This document shows positions 1 to 5,537 of a stretch of 6,374 nt of DNA, one piece after another. The DNA is taken from positions 1 to 6,374 of the forward strand of contig CALEZJ010000356.1 of assembly GCA_937927885.1 (NCBI GenBank). Direction: 5' to 3'. A program made the position numbers and the translations under genes. The DNA comes from an uncultured Paracoccaceae bacterium. GTDB taxonomy: Bacteria; Pseudomonadota; Alphaproteobacteria; Rhodobacterales; Rhodobacteraceae. How positions within the stretch are numbered: the stretch's first letter is position 1; every line of letters begins with the position of its first letter. The notes beneath the pieces are model-generated. The model did not search any database. It had not been told where the DNA came from and saw only the letters and a list, made by a program, of their open reading frames with translations.

Positions 1-747
1 CTGTTCGGATCGGGCGGCGGCGGGGCGATCGTGCTGGCAGGGGCAACCTTGCCGCCGATGCTGGCGCTGCACGGCGACGCGGCCTGGCCCTGGGCCTGGG
101 TGATCGTCGGCACCATGAGCGCGCTCTGCCTTCCACTCGGCCTCTGGGCCGCACGGGCGGCCCCCGCGCCCGCTCCGACGCGCGTCGGCGCCGTCCCCCT
201 GCCCCTGCGCCGCATGCTGCCGGAACTCGCGGGCTATGCGGGCTTCGGTCTGGGCTATATCGTCTATCTCACCTTCCTGTCGGCCTGGATGGCCGAGCAA
301 TCCGCGTCACCGGTCAAGGTCGCACTGATCTGGATTCTCGTCGGCACCAGCATCACGCTGTCCCCGCTCTTGTGGCGCGGGGTTTTCGCCCGTCACGCTG
401 ATGGCAAGCCGCTGGCCCTGGTGCTGACCGGCATCGCCACAGGATCGGCGCTGCCCGTCCTCTGGCCGGGGACGGCTGGTCTGATCGCCTCGGCGCTGGT
501 GTTTGGCGCCTGTGTCTTCATGGCGCCGGGTGCGGTGACCAATTTCGCGCGCCAGAACCTGCCGGCTGACAGTTGGGGCCGTGGAATCGGTCTGTTCACG
601 GTGGTCTTTGCCGTGGCGCAAACCATAGGCCCCTGGGGAGCGGGCTGGCTGGGAGACCTCACCGGCTCGATCGGTCACAGCCTGCTTGCCGCCAGCGCCC
701 TGCTCCTGTGCGGCGCAGCGCTGGCGCTGTTGCAACGCAGGCTCTGA
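1..747 (+). CDS. MFS transporter, YbfB/YjiJ type (5' partial)
   Basis: This is an inner-membrane permease of the major facilitator superfamily; the substrate cannot be read from the sequence. The frame is open from base 1, so the start lies upstream of the window; the GTG at 31 falls inside a membrane segment and is not the true start. About 248 residues are visible, against a usual length near 390, so roughly the N-terminal third is missing. The visible part begins in a glycine-rich helix (LFGSGGGGAIVLAG). It then shows about seven hydrophobic segments, including AWVIVGTMSALCLPLGLW, a helix around YAGFGLGYIVYLTFLSAWMA, and later ones around GACVFMAPGAVTNFAR and GLFTVVFAVAQTIGPWGAGW. The GFGLGYIVYLTF helix and the APGAVTNFAR stretch resemble the YbfB/YjiJ (MFS_4) group rather than the sugar or drug porters. 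It lies 87 bases before the ccdA-like gene, and that gap shows no clear terminator or promoter, so co-transcription is open. Confidence 0.85.
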   Translation: MFGSGGGGAIVLAGATLPPMLALHGDAAWPWAWVIVGTMSALCLPLGLWAARAAPAPAPTRVGAVPLPLRRMLPELAGYAGFGLGYIVYLTFLSAWMAEQSASPVKVALIWILVGTSITLSPLLWRGVFARHADGKPLALVLTGIATGSALPVLWPGTAGLIASALVFGACVFMAPGAVTNFARQNLPADSWGRGIGLFTVVFAVAQTIGPWGAGWLGDLTGSIGHSLLAASALLLCGAALALLQRRL

Positions 748-822
748 GCCTCTTCACGCGCTTGTCATCCTGACTCGGGCAACAACTCTGCCTGCTGCTG
801 CGTATGGCATCGAAACCCCTGC

Positions 823-827
823 AGGAG
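823..827 (+). promoter_or_regulatory. Ribosome binding site of ccdA-like gene
   Basis: AGGAG lies seven bases before a GTG codon at 835. It fixes that non-ATG codon as the start of the CcdA-family gene; no in-frame ATG nearby would keep the first membrane helix intact. Confidence 0.75.
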
Positions 828-834
828 CCTTAGC

Positions 835-1548
835 GTGACCCTTGTCCTTGCCTATCTCGCCGGCCTCCTGACCCTGCTCAACCCCTGCGTCCTGCCGATC
901 CTGCCCGCTGTCCTGGCCTCAGCGAGCGGCGCGAACCGGCTGGGTCCGCTCTGGCTCCTCCTCGGGCTCTCGACCAGCTTCGTCACGCTTGGGGTTGCTC
1001 TCGCCCGGATCGGCCCCGGATTAGGTCTTGCCCCTGAGGCGATCGCCAGTGCTGCCGCCCTCATCCTCGCGGGTTTTGGCCTGATCCTGCTCGTCCCGAC
1101 ACTGAATGCCCGTTTTGCCACCGCGACCGGTCAGTTGGCGGCGCGCGCCGATGCCGGCATCATACGGCTCGACATGAGCCGCCCGCAGGGGTTGTTTGTG
1201 GGCGGAATGCTCCTGGGCGCGGTCTGGTCGCCTTGCATAGGCCCGACACTGGGCGGCGCCATTGCGCTGGCCGCAACCGGCGAGCGACTGGAGCAGGCCG
1301 CCGCCACCATGGGCGCTTTTGCCGCCGGTGTCTCGACGCTGCTGATCGCCCTTGCCTTTGGTCTGCGGGGAATGGTGGCGCGCCACCCGCACCTTCTGCG
1401 CGCCCTTGCGCAGCATGGCAAAACGATCCTCGGGATCACCTTTCTTGCCACCGGACTGGCCCTTTGGGCCGGGCTGCATCAGCGGCTTGAAGTCTGGATC
1501 CTGCAGACCCTGCCCGACTGGTTCAACGACCTTTCCATCCTCATCTGA
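835..1548 (+). CDS. ccdA: CcdA/DsbD-type transmembrane thiol-disulfide electron carrier
   Basis: This protein is predicted to carry reducing equivalents from cytoplasmic thioredoxin across the inner membrane to periplasmic thiol proteins, as CcdA and the central domain of DsbD do. The 237-aa length fits a stand-alone CcdA. Helix 1 contains NPCVLPILPA with Cys18, and helix 4 contains WSPCIGPTLGG with Cys134; these are the paired redox cysteines and prolines that define the family. About six membrane segments are visible: residues 3-25, 37-59, 68-90, 118-145, 155-177 and 195-215. There is no periplasmic alpha or gamma domain, so it is not a full DsbD. The start is GTG with AGGAG seven bases upstream. 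An exported thioredoxin-like gene begins 11 bases after the stop, so the two are almost certainly co-transcribed and probably work as donor and acceptor. Whether it serves cytochrome c maturation or another thiol pathway is unknown; no ccm genes are in the window, so the symbol is given at family level only. Confidence 0.88.
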   Translation: MTLVLAYLAGLLTLLNPCVLPILPAVLASASGANRLGPLWLLLGLSTSFVTLGVALARIGPGLGLAPEAIASAAALILAGFGLILLVPTLNARFATATGQLAARADAGIIRLDMSRPQGLFVGGMLLGAVWSPCIGPTLGGAIALAATGERLEQAAATMGAFAAGVSTLLIALAFGLRGMVARHPHLLRALAQHGKTILGITFLATGLALWAGLHQRLEVWILQTLPDWFNDLSILI

Positions 1549-1559
1549 CGGAGAACCCC

Positions 1560-1961
1560 ATGCTCAGACGCGACTTCCTTGCCCTTGCCGCTTCGATCAC
1601 CCTCGCCCCGCTTGCGGCGCGCGCGCAATTCATCGCCTATACCCCCGGCCTTGCCGAAGAGGCCATGCGCCGGGGCGACCGGATCATCCTGAACTTTCAC
1701 GCCACCTGGTGTTCGACCTGCGCGCGGCAGGAACGCATCATGGACCAGTTGCGCGCGGCAAACCCGGCCTATGACCGCGACCTCACCCTGATCCGTATCG
1801 ACTGGGACCTTTTCTCCACTGCTGAGCTGACCCGTCGCCTCGCCGTGCCGCGTCGGTCGACCATCGTGGCACTGAGGGGTGAAACAGAACTGGGCCGCAG
1901 CGTCGCGGGCACAGCACTGGCGGAAATCCGCGCCCTCTTTGACGCGGCCCTTGCTGCCTGA
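1560..1961 (+). CDS. Exported thioredoxin-family protein (WCSTC)
   Basis: This is a 133-aa thioredoxin-fold protein, predicted to be periplasmic and to act as a thiol reductant or oxidoreductase. Residues 1-22 form an export signal: MLRRDFLALAA has a twin-arginine-like RRDFL followed by a hydrophobic core, and cleavage is likely after ARA at 20-22. Sec export is also possible. The strand and active site FHATWCSTC place the redox cysteines at 51 and 54. A later strand, STIVALRG (100-107), matches the position where thioredoxins carry cis-Pro-Thr. Here the residue before Thr101 is Ser, and the only nearby proline is Pro97 in VPRRST. The ribosome binding site ACGGAGAA overlaps the stop of the ccdA-like gene, which starts this operon, so CcdA is the natural electron donor. 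The substrate is not identifiable. The family assignment is firm; the route of export and direction of redox chemistry are inferred. Confidence 0.87.
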   Translation: MLRRDFLALAASITLAPLAARAQFIAYTPGLAEEAMRRGDRIILNFHATWCSTCARQERIMDQLRAANPAYDRDLTLIRIDWDLFSTAELTRRLAVPRRSTIVALRGETELGRSVAGTALAEIRALFDAALAA

Positions 1962-2014
1962 CGCGATCCTTGTGCCTCAAATGTCCCGTTGGATTCGAGG
2001 TGATGGCCCAACAG

Positions 2015-2043
2015 AAAAAGGCCGCCCGGTTCCCCGGACGGCC
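2015..2043 (-). terminator. Rho-independent terminator of rplT
   Basis: On the minus strand a 10-bp GC-rich stem (bases 2043-2034 pairing with 2029-2020) closes a GGAA tetraloop and is followed directly by five T's (2019-2015). The one imperfect pair is G-U in minus-strand RNA but C-A in plus-strand RNA, and only the minus strand has a T tract. The signal therefore acts on the rpmI-rplT transcript, 23 bases beyond the rplT stop. The plus-strand thioredoxin gene converges on it from the other side. Confidence 0.9.
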
Positions 2044-2066
2044 CCAATTCCTTGATGGAAACCGCC

Positions 2067-2432
2067 TCAGGCGGTCGCGCCAGCCTGGGCGCGGGCGACG
2101 ATCTGGCCAAATGCCTCGGGCTCGTGCACGGCGAGATCGGCCAGAACCTTGCGGTCCACCTCGATCCCGGCGACGGCCAGAAGGTTGATGAAGCGCGAGT
2201 AGGTCAGCGCCGGGTCGATCAGACGCACGGCGGCATTGATGCGCTGGATCCAGAGCGCGCGGAAGTTCCTCTTGCGGACCTTGCGGTCACGGGTGGCGTA
2301 CTGGTTCGCCTTGTCCACCGACTGGGTGGCAACGCGGAAGCTGCGCGAGCGCATGCCATAATGACCAGCCGCGGCCTTGACGACCTTGCGATGGCGGGCG
2401 TGGGTAACCTTGCCGGACTTGACGCGGGACAT
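2067..2432 (-). CDS. rplT: 50S ribosomal protein L20 (bL20)
   Basis: bL20 is a primary 23S rRNA-binding protein needed for assembly of the large subunit. The 121-aa product begins [19 protein letters not shown] and continues through [13 protein letters not shown] and the [16 protein letters not shown] block, which are hallmark bL20 sequences. The N-terminal third is very basic, as expected for the rRNA-penetrating extension; the C-terminal globular part includes [20 protein letters not shown]. The start ATG at 2432 has AGGAG eight bases upstream, and this site overlaps the rpmI stop codon. Only 12 bases separate it from rpmI, so the pair is co-transcribed and probably translationally linked. 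In several bacteria L20 represses its own operon by binding the leader mRNA. I see no recognised L20 leader here, so autoregulation is only a possibility. Confidence 0.98.
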   Translation of the reverse strand: MSRVKSGKVTHARHRKVVKAAAGHYGMRSRSFRVATQSVDKANQYATRDRKVRKRNFRALWIQRINAAVRLIDPALTYSRFINLLAVAGIEVDRKVLADLAVHEPEAFGQIVARAQAGATA

Positions 2433-2440
2433 GTCTGGTT

Positions 2441-2445
2441 CTCCT
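2441..2445 (-). promoter_or_regulatory. rplT ribosome binding site overlapping rpmI stop
   Basis: The minus strand reads TGAGGAG: the last base of the rpmI stop TGA (2447-2445) is the first base of AGGAG (2445-2441). Eight bases then lead to the rplT ATG. Ribosomes finishing rpmI would sit on the rplT initiation site, which favours coupled, near-equal production of L35 and L20. Confidence 0.8.
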
Positions 2446-2645
2446 CAGCGGTCGTAGGGCATGTAGGACTTGACGATCTTCGCGTCCTGATCGCTCAGCA
2501 CCATGGTGCCGCGCGCGTCGCGAATGAACTTCTTGGTCCGCTTGATCATGCCATGGCGCTTGCCGGCAGCCGCCGCAACCACATGGCCGTTGGCCGTGAC
2601 CTTGAACCGCTTTTTCGCGGCCGACTTGGTCTTCATCTTGGGCAT
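2445..2645 (-). CDS. rpmI: 50S ribosomal protein L35 (bL35)
   Basis: bL35 is a small basic protein of the large ribosomal subunit. The 66-aa product starts [17 protein letters not shown], the classic L35 N terminus, and continues with [19 protein letters not shown] and a C terminus ending SYMPYDR. The frame stays open upstream to an ATG at 2753, which would add 36 residues. That extension does not look like L35, whereas the inner ATG at 2645 has AGGAG six bases upstream and gives the normal family length. It lies directly before rplT in the usual rpmI-rplT order. infC, often upstream in other bacteria, is absent here; a small membrane-protein gene and pyk precede it instead. Confidence 0.97.
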   Translation of the reverse strand: MPKMKTKSAAKKRFKVTANGHVVAAAAGKRHGMIKRTKKFIRDARGTMVLSDQDAKIVKSYMPYDR

Positions 2646-2651
2646 TTCTTT

Positions 2652-2656
2652 CTCCT
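2652..2656 (-). promoter_or_regulatory. Ribosome binding site fixing the rpmI start
   Basis: AGGAG on the minus strand, six bases before the ATG at 2645, selects the 66-aa L35 reading over the 102-aa open frame that begins at 2753. Confidence 0.8.
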
Positions 2657-2724
2657 GTTCTTTCAGAGATGAACGCGCGACTCGGCATGCCACATCGGCC
2701 GGCCGCACGGGATCAGAGGGGGGT

Positions 2725-2753
2725 GCCTTAGCCTGCCCCCGCGCCGATGGCAA
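2725..2753 (-). promoter_or_regulatory. Weak candidate promoter for rpmI-rplT
   Basis: On the minus strand TTGCCA (2753-2748; five of six matches to TTGACA) is followed after 17 bases by TAAGGC (2730-2725; only two of six matches to TATAAT). A start here would give an rpmI leader of about 75 bases. The spacing is right but the -10 is poor, so this is tentative. Transcription could instead run through from pyk and the small membrane-protein gene. Confidence 0.22.
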
Positions 2754-2766
2754 GGGGCCTTCCCGC

Positions 2767-3000
2767 CTAGCGGCGCCAATAGCGGGCGATGGTCTCCATC
2801 ATCACCTGCGGCAGATCGGCCCAGACATAGCCGCCTTCGGGATGTGTCAGCCAGGCCCACCCTGCCAGCCCCGCGCCGATCATCACCAGAATAAGCGCGG
2901 CCCAGGGCGCGCGCCGGTCGGCCCAGGCCGAGACCAGCGCGACAAAGGCAAGTGGCAGAAACACCAGCCCGAAGAGAAACATCAGATCGCGGTCCAGCAT
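2767..3000 (-). CDS. Small two-helix membrane protein, function unknown
   Basis: I do not recognise a named family for this 77-aa protein. Two hydrophobic segments are visible, about residues 6-25 ([20 protein letters not shown]) and 32-50 ([19 protein letters not shown]). They are joined by a short charged turn, ADRRA, which suggests a cytoplasmic hairpin loop with both termini on the periplasmic side. The C-terminal tail is aromatic and ends in IARYWRR. There are no cysteines, histidine clusters or catalytic motifs. It is probably real: the start ATG at 3000 is preceded by a purine-rich GGAGAGAGAGG, codon use matches the neighbours, and no competing frame is better. It lies 52 bases after pyk and about 120 bases before rpmI, all in the same direction, so it may share the pyk transcript. 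A role linked to metabolism or translation cannot be deduced from position alone. Confidence 0.72.
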   Translation of the reverse strand: MLDRDLMFLFGLVFLPLAFVALVSAWADRRAPWAALILVMIGAGLAGWAWLTHPEGGYVWADLPQVMMETIARYWRR

Positions 3001-3027
3001 CGCCTCTCTCTCCGGGTCGAGCCGAGC

Positions 3028-3050
3028 GCCCGCCCCTGCGCCCGGGCGGC
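3028..3050 (-). other. GC-rich hairpin just after pyk
   Basis: Two GC-rich arms (3050-3044 and 3035-3028) can form seven pairs with a single bulged base and an eight-base loop, starting two bases after the pyk stop codon. There is no T tract, so it is not a standard intrinsic terminator. It could slow polymerase, protect the pyk 3' end from decay, or simply reflect high GC content. Confidence 0.3.
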
Positions 3051-3052
3051 GA

Positions 3053-4498
3053 TTATTCCGCCTCGGCGCGGTAAATCAAGCGTTCGTCACAAGGCGCCAC
3101 CCGCAGGATGTTCGTGGTGCCCGGCACGTTGAACGGCACGCCCGCGGTGACCACGATCTGGTCCTCGGCCGTGCCAAAGCCCATTTCGCGCACCGCTCGC
3201 GCGGCACTGACCACCGCGCTCTTGAAGCGGTTGACAGGCCCGGTGACCACGCAGACCACCCCCCAGACCAGACACAGCCTGCGCAGCGTCTGCATCGACG
3301 GGCTCAGCGCCACGATCGGCACCTGCGGACGTTCCCGCGCGACCTTGATCGCGGTATTGCCCGATTCGGTAAAGCAGCAGATCGCCTTGATGTCGGTCGA
3401 TTCGGCGATTTCCCGCGCAGCCGACACGATGCCGTCCGCCACGGTCGAACGCTCGTAACTGCGAAAGGCCGCAATCACCTGACGATAGGTGACGTCTCCC
3501 TCGACCGACACCGCGACATTGTGCATCGTGCGCACCGCCTCGACCGGATAATTCCCTGCCGCCGATTCCGCCGACAGCATCACCGCATCTGCCCCCTCGT
3601 AGATCGCCGTGGCGACATCCGACACCTCGGCCCGCGTCGGCACCGGGCTTTCGATCATCGATTCCAGCATCTGGGTGGCCACGATCACCGGCTTTGCCAG
3701 CGCGCGCGACCGGCGCACCAGCCGCTTCTGGATCGGCGGCACCGCGTGCACCGGCAGTTCGACCCCCAGATCGCCGCGCGCCACCATGATCCCGTCCGAC
3801 ACCGCCGCGATTTCGTCAAACGCCTTCACCGCCGCCGGCTTTTCGATCTTGGCCAGAATGGCCGCCCGCCCGCGTGCAAGTTCGCGCGCCTCGGTCACGT
3901 CCTCGGCACGCTGCACGAAAGACAGCGCCAGCCAGTCGACACCCAGATCGCAGGCGAACTCCAGATCGGCACGATCCTTGTCCGACAGTGCGCGCAGGGG
4001 CAGCACCACATCAGGCACGTTCACTCCCTTGCGGTTCGAGATCACGCCCCCCACGACGATCGTGCAATCGGCGAAATCCGGACCGCACCTGTCGACCATG
4101 GCGCGGATCTTGCCGTCGTTCACCAGAAGACGTGCACCGGGCTCCAGCGCGGCAAAAATCTCGGGATGCGGCAGGGTCACACGGGAATGATCCCCCTCTG
4201 CCGGGTCGAGATCGAAGCGAAAGCGCTGCCCTTCCTCCAGTTCGACCGACGTCACGGCGAAACTGCCGACGCGCAGCTTTGGCCCCTGTAGATCGGCCAG
4301 AAGGGCGATAGGCTGGCCGGTCTCCCGCTCCACCTGGCGCACCAATGCATGACGGGCGGCAATTTCGGCATGGGTGCCGTGGCTCATGTTGAGGCGAAAC
4401 ACGTCGGCGCCAGCCTCGAACAAGGCGCGGATCGTCGCCAGATCGGACGAGGCCGGGCCAAGCGTGGCGACGATCTTGACGTTGCGATTGCGGCGCAT
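3053..4498 (-). CDS. pyk: Pyruvate kinase, PykA-like, Lys-type (probably K+-independent)
   Basis: Pyruvate kinase converts phosphoenolpyruvate and ADP to pyruvate and ATP, the last step of glycolysis and of the lower Entner-Doudoroff route, in the cytoplasm. The 481-aa product is full length. Visible motifs in order are: KIVATLGPAS (8-17); RLNMSHG (35-41) with the substrate-site Arg, Asn and Ser; LADLQGPKLRVG (67-78); NDGKIRAMV in the B domain (127-135); AKIEK (216-220) with catalytic Lys217 and metal ligand Glu219; MVARGDLGVELP (238-249) with Asp243; VATQMLESM (273-281) with Thr275; and GADAVMLSAESAAGNYP. Residues 345-481 form the usual C-terminal regulatory domain. Leu70, Gln71, Lys74 and Val77 occupy positions that in rabbit enzyme numbering are 113, 114, 117 and 120, the set linked to potassium-independent kinases. 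The start at 4498 has AGGA six bases upstream and gives the normal N terminus. The effector cannot be read off. Confidence 0.97.
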   Translation of the reverse strand: MRRNRNVKIVATLGPASSDLATIRALFEAGADVFRLNMSHGTHAEIAARHALVRQVERETGQPIALLADLQGPKLRVGSFAVTSVELEEGQRFRFDLDPAEGDHSRVTLPHPEIFAALEPGARLLVNDGKIRAMVDRCGPDFADCTIVVGGVISNRKGVNVPDVVLPLRALSDKDRADLEFACDLGVDWLALSFVQRAEDVTEARELARGRAAILAKIEKPAAVKAFDEIAAVSDGIMVARGDLGVELPVHAVPPIQKRLVRRSRALAKPVIVATQMLESMIESPVPTRAEVSDVATAIYEGADAVMLSAESAAGNYPVEAVRTMHNVAVSVEGDVTYRQVIAAFRSYERSTVADGIVSAAREIAESTDIKAICCFTESGNTAIKVARERPQVPIVALSPSMQTLRRLCLVWGVVCVVTGPVNRFKSAVVSAARAVREMGFGTAEDQIVVTAGVPFNVPGTTNILRVAPCDERLIYRAEAE

Positions 4499-4582
4499 GG
4501 CGCATCCTTTGCGTGGATTGGACGGGTTGCGCCACTCGTATCGCGCAATTGAGACGCTACGGCAACAGGGCGATGCGGAAAA

Positions 4583-4611
4583 ATGATACCGCTAACGGGA
4601 AAATGCGGCAG
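4583..4611 (-). promoter_or_regulatory. Candidate sigma-70-type promoter of pyk
   Basis: On the minus strand TATCAT (4588-4583) matches the -10 consensus at five of six bases. It lies 17 bases after CTGCCG (4611-4606), a three-of-six match to the -35. Transcription would begin near 4576, leaving a leader of roughly 78 bases before the pyk ATG. This is the most AT-rich part of the dat-pyk gap, which adds modest support. A perfect TTGACA at 4645-4640 has no partner -10 at 16-18 bases and is not preferred. Confidence 0.45.
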
Positions 4612-4613
4612 CT

Positions 4614-4636
4614 GCGGCGCCCGATCCGGGTGCCGC
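4614..4636 (-). terminator. Possible weak terminator after the transaminase gene
   Basis: A near-perfect GC inverted repeat (five pairs, one mismatch, four pairs, three-base loop) lies 25 bases past the transaminase stop. The nearest T run on the minus strand, ATTTT near 4604-4600, is about ten bases further on, which is too far for a canonical terminator. An alternative six-pair stem, GCGGCA with TGCCGC, would end right before that T run. The hairpin also borders the candidate pyk -35. It is plausible as the end of the epimerase-transaminase transcript but unproven. Confidence 0.33.
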
Positions 4637-4661
4637 CGTTGTCAACGCCACCATTGAAACG

Positions 4662-5525
4662 TCAGATCGCCGCCTTGCGCATCTCGTCGAGGTAAATCTC
4701 TCGCAGCCGCGCCGTCACCTTGCCCGGCGTGCCATCGCCCAGCGTGGTGCCGTCGATGCGGACCACCGGCATGACAAAGGCGCTGGCCGAGGTGATGAAG
4801 GCTTCATCCGCCGCCTGCGCCTCGGCGATGGTAAAGGGGCGCTCGATCACCTCCATCTGCGCCTCGCGCGCAAAGCGGAGCACGGCGGCGCGGGTGATGC
4901 CGTGCAGGATATCGGTCGACAACTGGCGAGTGATGATGCTGTTGCCCTTGACGATGTAGGTGTTGTTCGAGGTCCCCTCGGTCACCGCCCCATCCTCGAC
5001 CAGCCAGGCATCATCTGCGCCCGCCTTCTTGGCGATCATCTTGGCCCACGAGGGAAACAGAAGTTGCACCGTCTTGATGTCGCGCCGCCCCCAGCGGATG
5101 TCCTCGACCGAGATCACGCTCATGCCGACCTTGGCCGCCGGGCTGTTCGCCAAACCCGGCTTGGACTGGGTGAACAAGACCACCGTGGGTGCACAGGTTT
5201 CGGGGTCAGGCCATGCGAAATCGCGGTCGCCGGGCGCCCCGCGAGTGACTTGGAGATAGACCAACCCCTCGTCGATGGCATTCCGGGCGACCAGTTCGCG
5301 GTGAATGGCCAGCCATTCCGCCGCGCTCAGGGGATTTCGGATCTCCAGCGCAGCCAGCGACCGGTCCAGCCGCGCCAGATGCCCGGCGAAATCGATCAGC
5401 TTGCCGCCCAGGACCGAGGTCACCTCATAGACCCCGTCGGCCATCAGGAAAGCGCGATCAAAGACCGAGACTTTCGCCTCGTCTTCAGGGACATATTCGC
5501 CATTGACATAGACGATGCGGCTCAT
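4662..5525 (-). CDS. dat: D-amino-acid transaminase (class IV PLP aminotransferase)
   Basis: Fold-type IV PLP enzymes of this kind move the amino group between D-amino acids (D-Ala, D-Glu) and 2-oxo acids in the cytoplasm. The 287-aa product has the family layout. It begins VYVNGEYVPEDEAKVSVFDR and continues to LMADGVYEV with Tyr33, then EDIRWGRRDIKTVQLL with the PLP Schiff-base Lys151. VTEGTSNN (181-188) holds Glu183, which contacts the pyridine nitrogen, and HGITR (208-212) binds the phosphate. A late SASAFVMPV stretch also fits. Compared with the Bacillus enzyme, whose carboxylate is held by Arg98 and His100, the aligned residues are Arg101 and Phe103 (GDRDFAWP), so the arginine is kept and the histidine is not. 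The ATG at 5525 has AGGAG five bases upstream, overlapping the stop of the preceding epimerase gene. Branched-chain aminotransferase or aminodeoxychorismate lyase are the alternatives; overall pattern and the epimerase neighbour favour a D-amino-acid enzyme. Confidence 0.88.
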   Translation of the reverse strand: MSRIVYVNGEYVPEDEAKVSVFDRAFLMADGVYEVTSVLGGKLIDFAGHLARLDRSLAALEIRNPLSAAEWLAIHRELVARNAIDEGLVYLQVTRGAPGDRDFAWPDPETCAPTVVLFTQSKPGLANSPAAKVGMSVISVEDIRWGRRDIKTVQLLFPSWAKMIAKKAGADDAWLVEDGAVTEGTSNNTYIVKGNSIITRQLSTDILHGITRAAVLRFAREAQMEVIERPFTIAEAQAADEAFITSASAFVMPVVRIDGTTLGDGTPGKVTARLREIYLDEMRKAAI

Positions 5526-5531
5526 GCGGGT

Positions 5532-5537
5532 CTCCTA
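5532..5537 (-). promoter_or_regulatory. Transaminase RBS merged with upstream stop codon
   Basis: The minus strand reads TAGGAG: the TAG stop of the epimerase gene (5537-5535) shares two bases with AGGAG (5536-5532), and the transaminase ATG follows five bases later. This arrangement implies one mRNA and translational coupling. Confidence 0.8.

Noticed and set aside
748..834. Promoter or terminator between the MFS gene and the ccdA-like gene
   Set aside because: TTGTCA near 765 has no -10 at proper spacing and no hairpin with a T tract is present; only the RBS is supported.
2052..2672. 206-aa plus-strand open frame across rplT and rpmI
   Set aside because: It lies entirely opposite two unmistakable ribosomal protein genes and has no recognisable domain.
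2445..2753. 102-aa extended version of L35
   Set aside because: The extra 36 residues do not match L35 and lack an RBS; the inner ATG at 2645 has a good AGGAG and gives the family length.
3370..3380. Adjacent cysteines in pyk (residues 374-375) as a redox switch
   Set aside because: A Cys-Cys pair in the C-terminal domain alone, with no structural support, is too weak to claim regulation.
3521..4291. Long open frame (256 aa) on the plus strand opposite pyk
   Set aside because: It is antisense to a textbook pyruvate kinase, its translation is rich in Arg and His in a way typical of GC-rich shadow frames, and it shows no domain or RBS.
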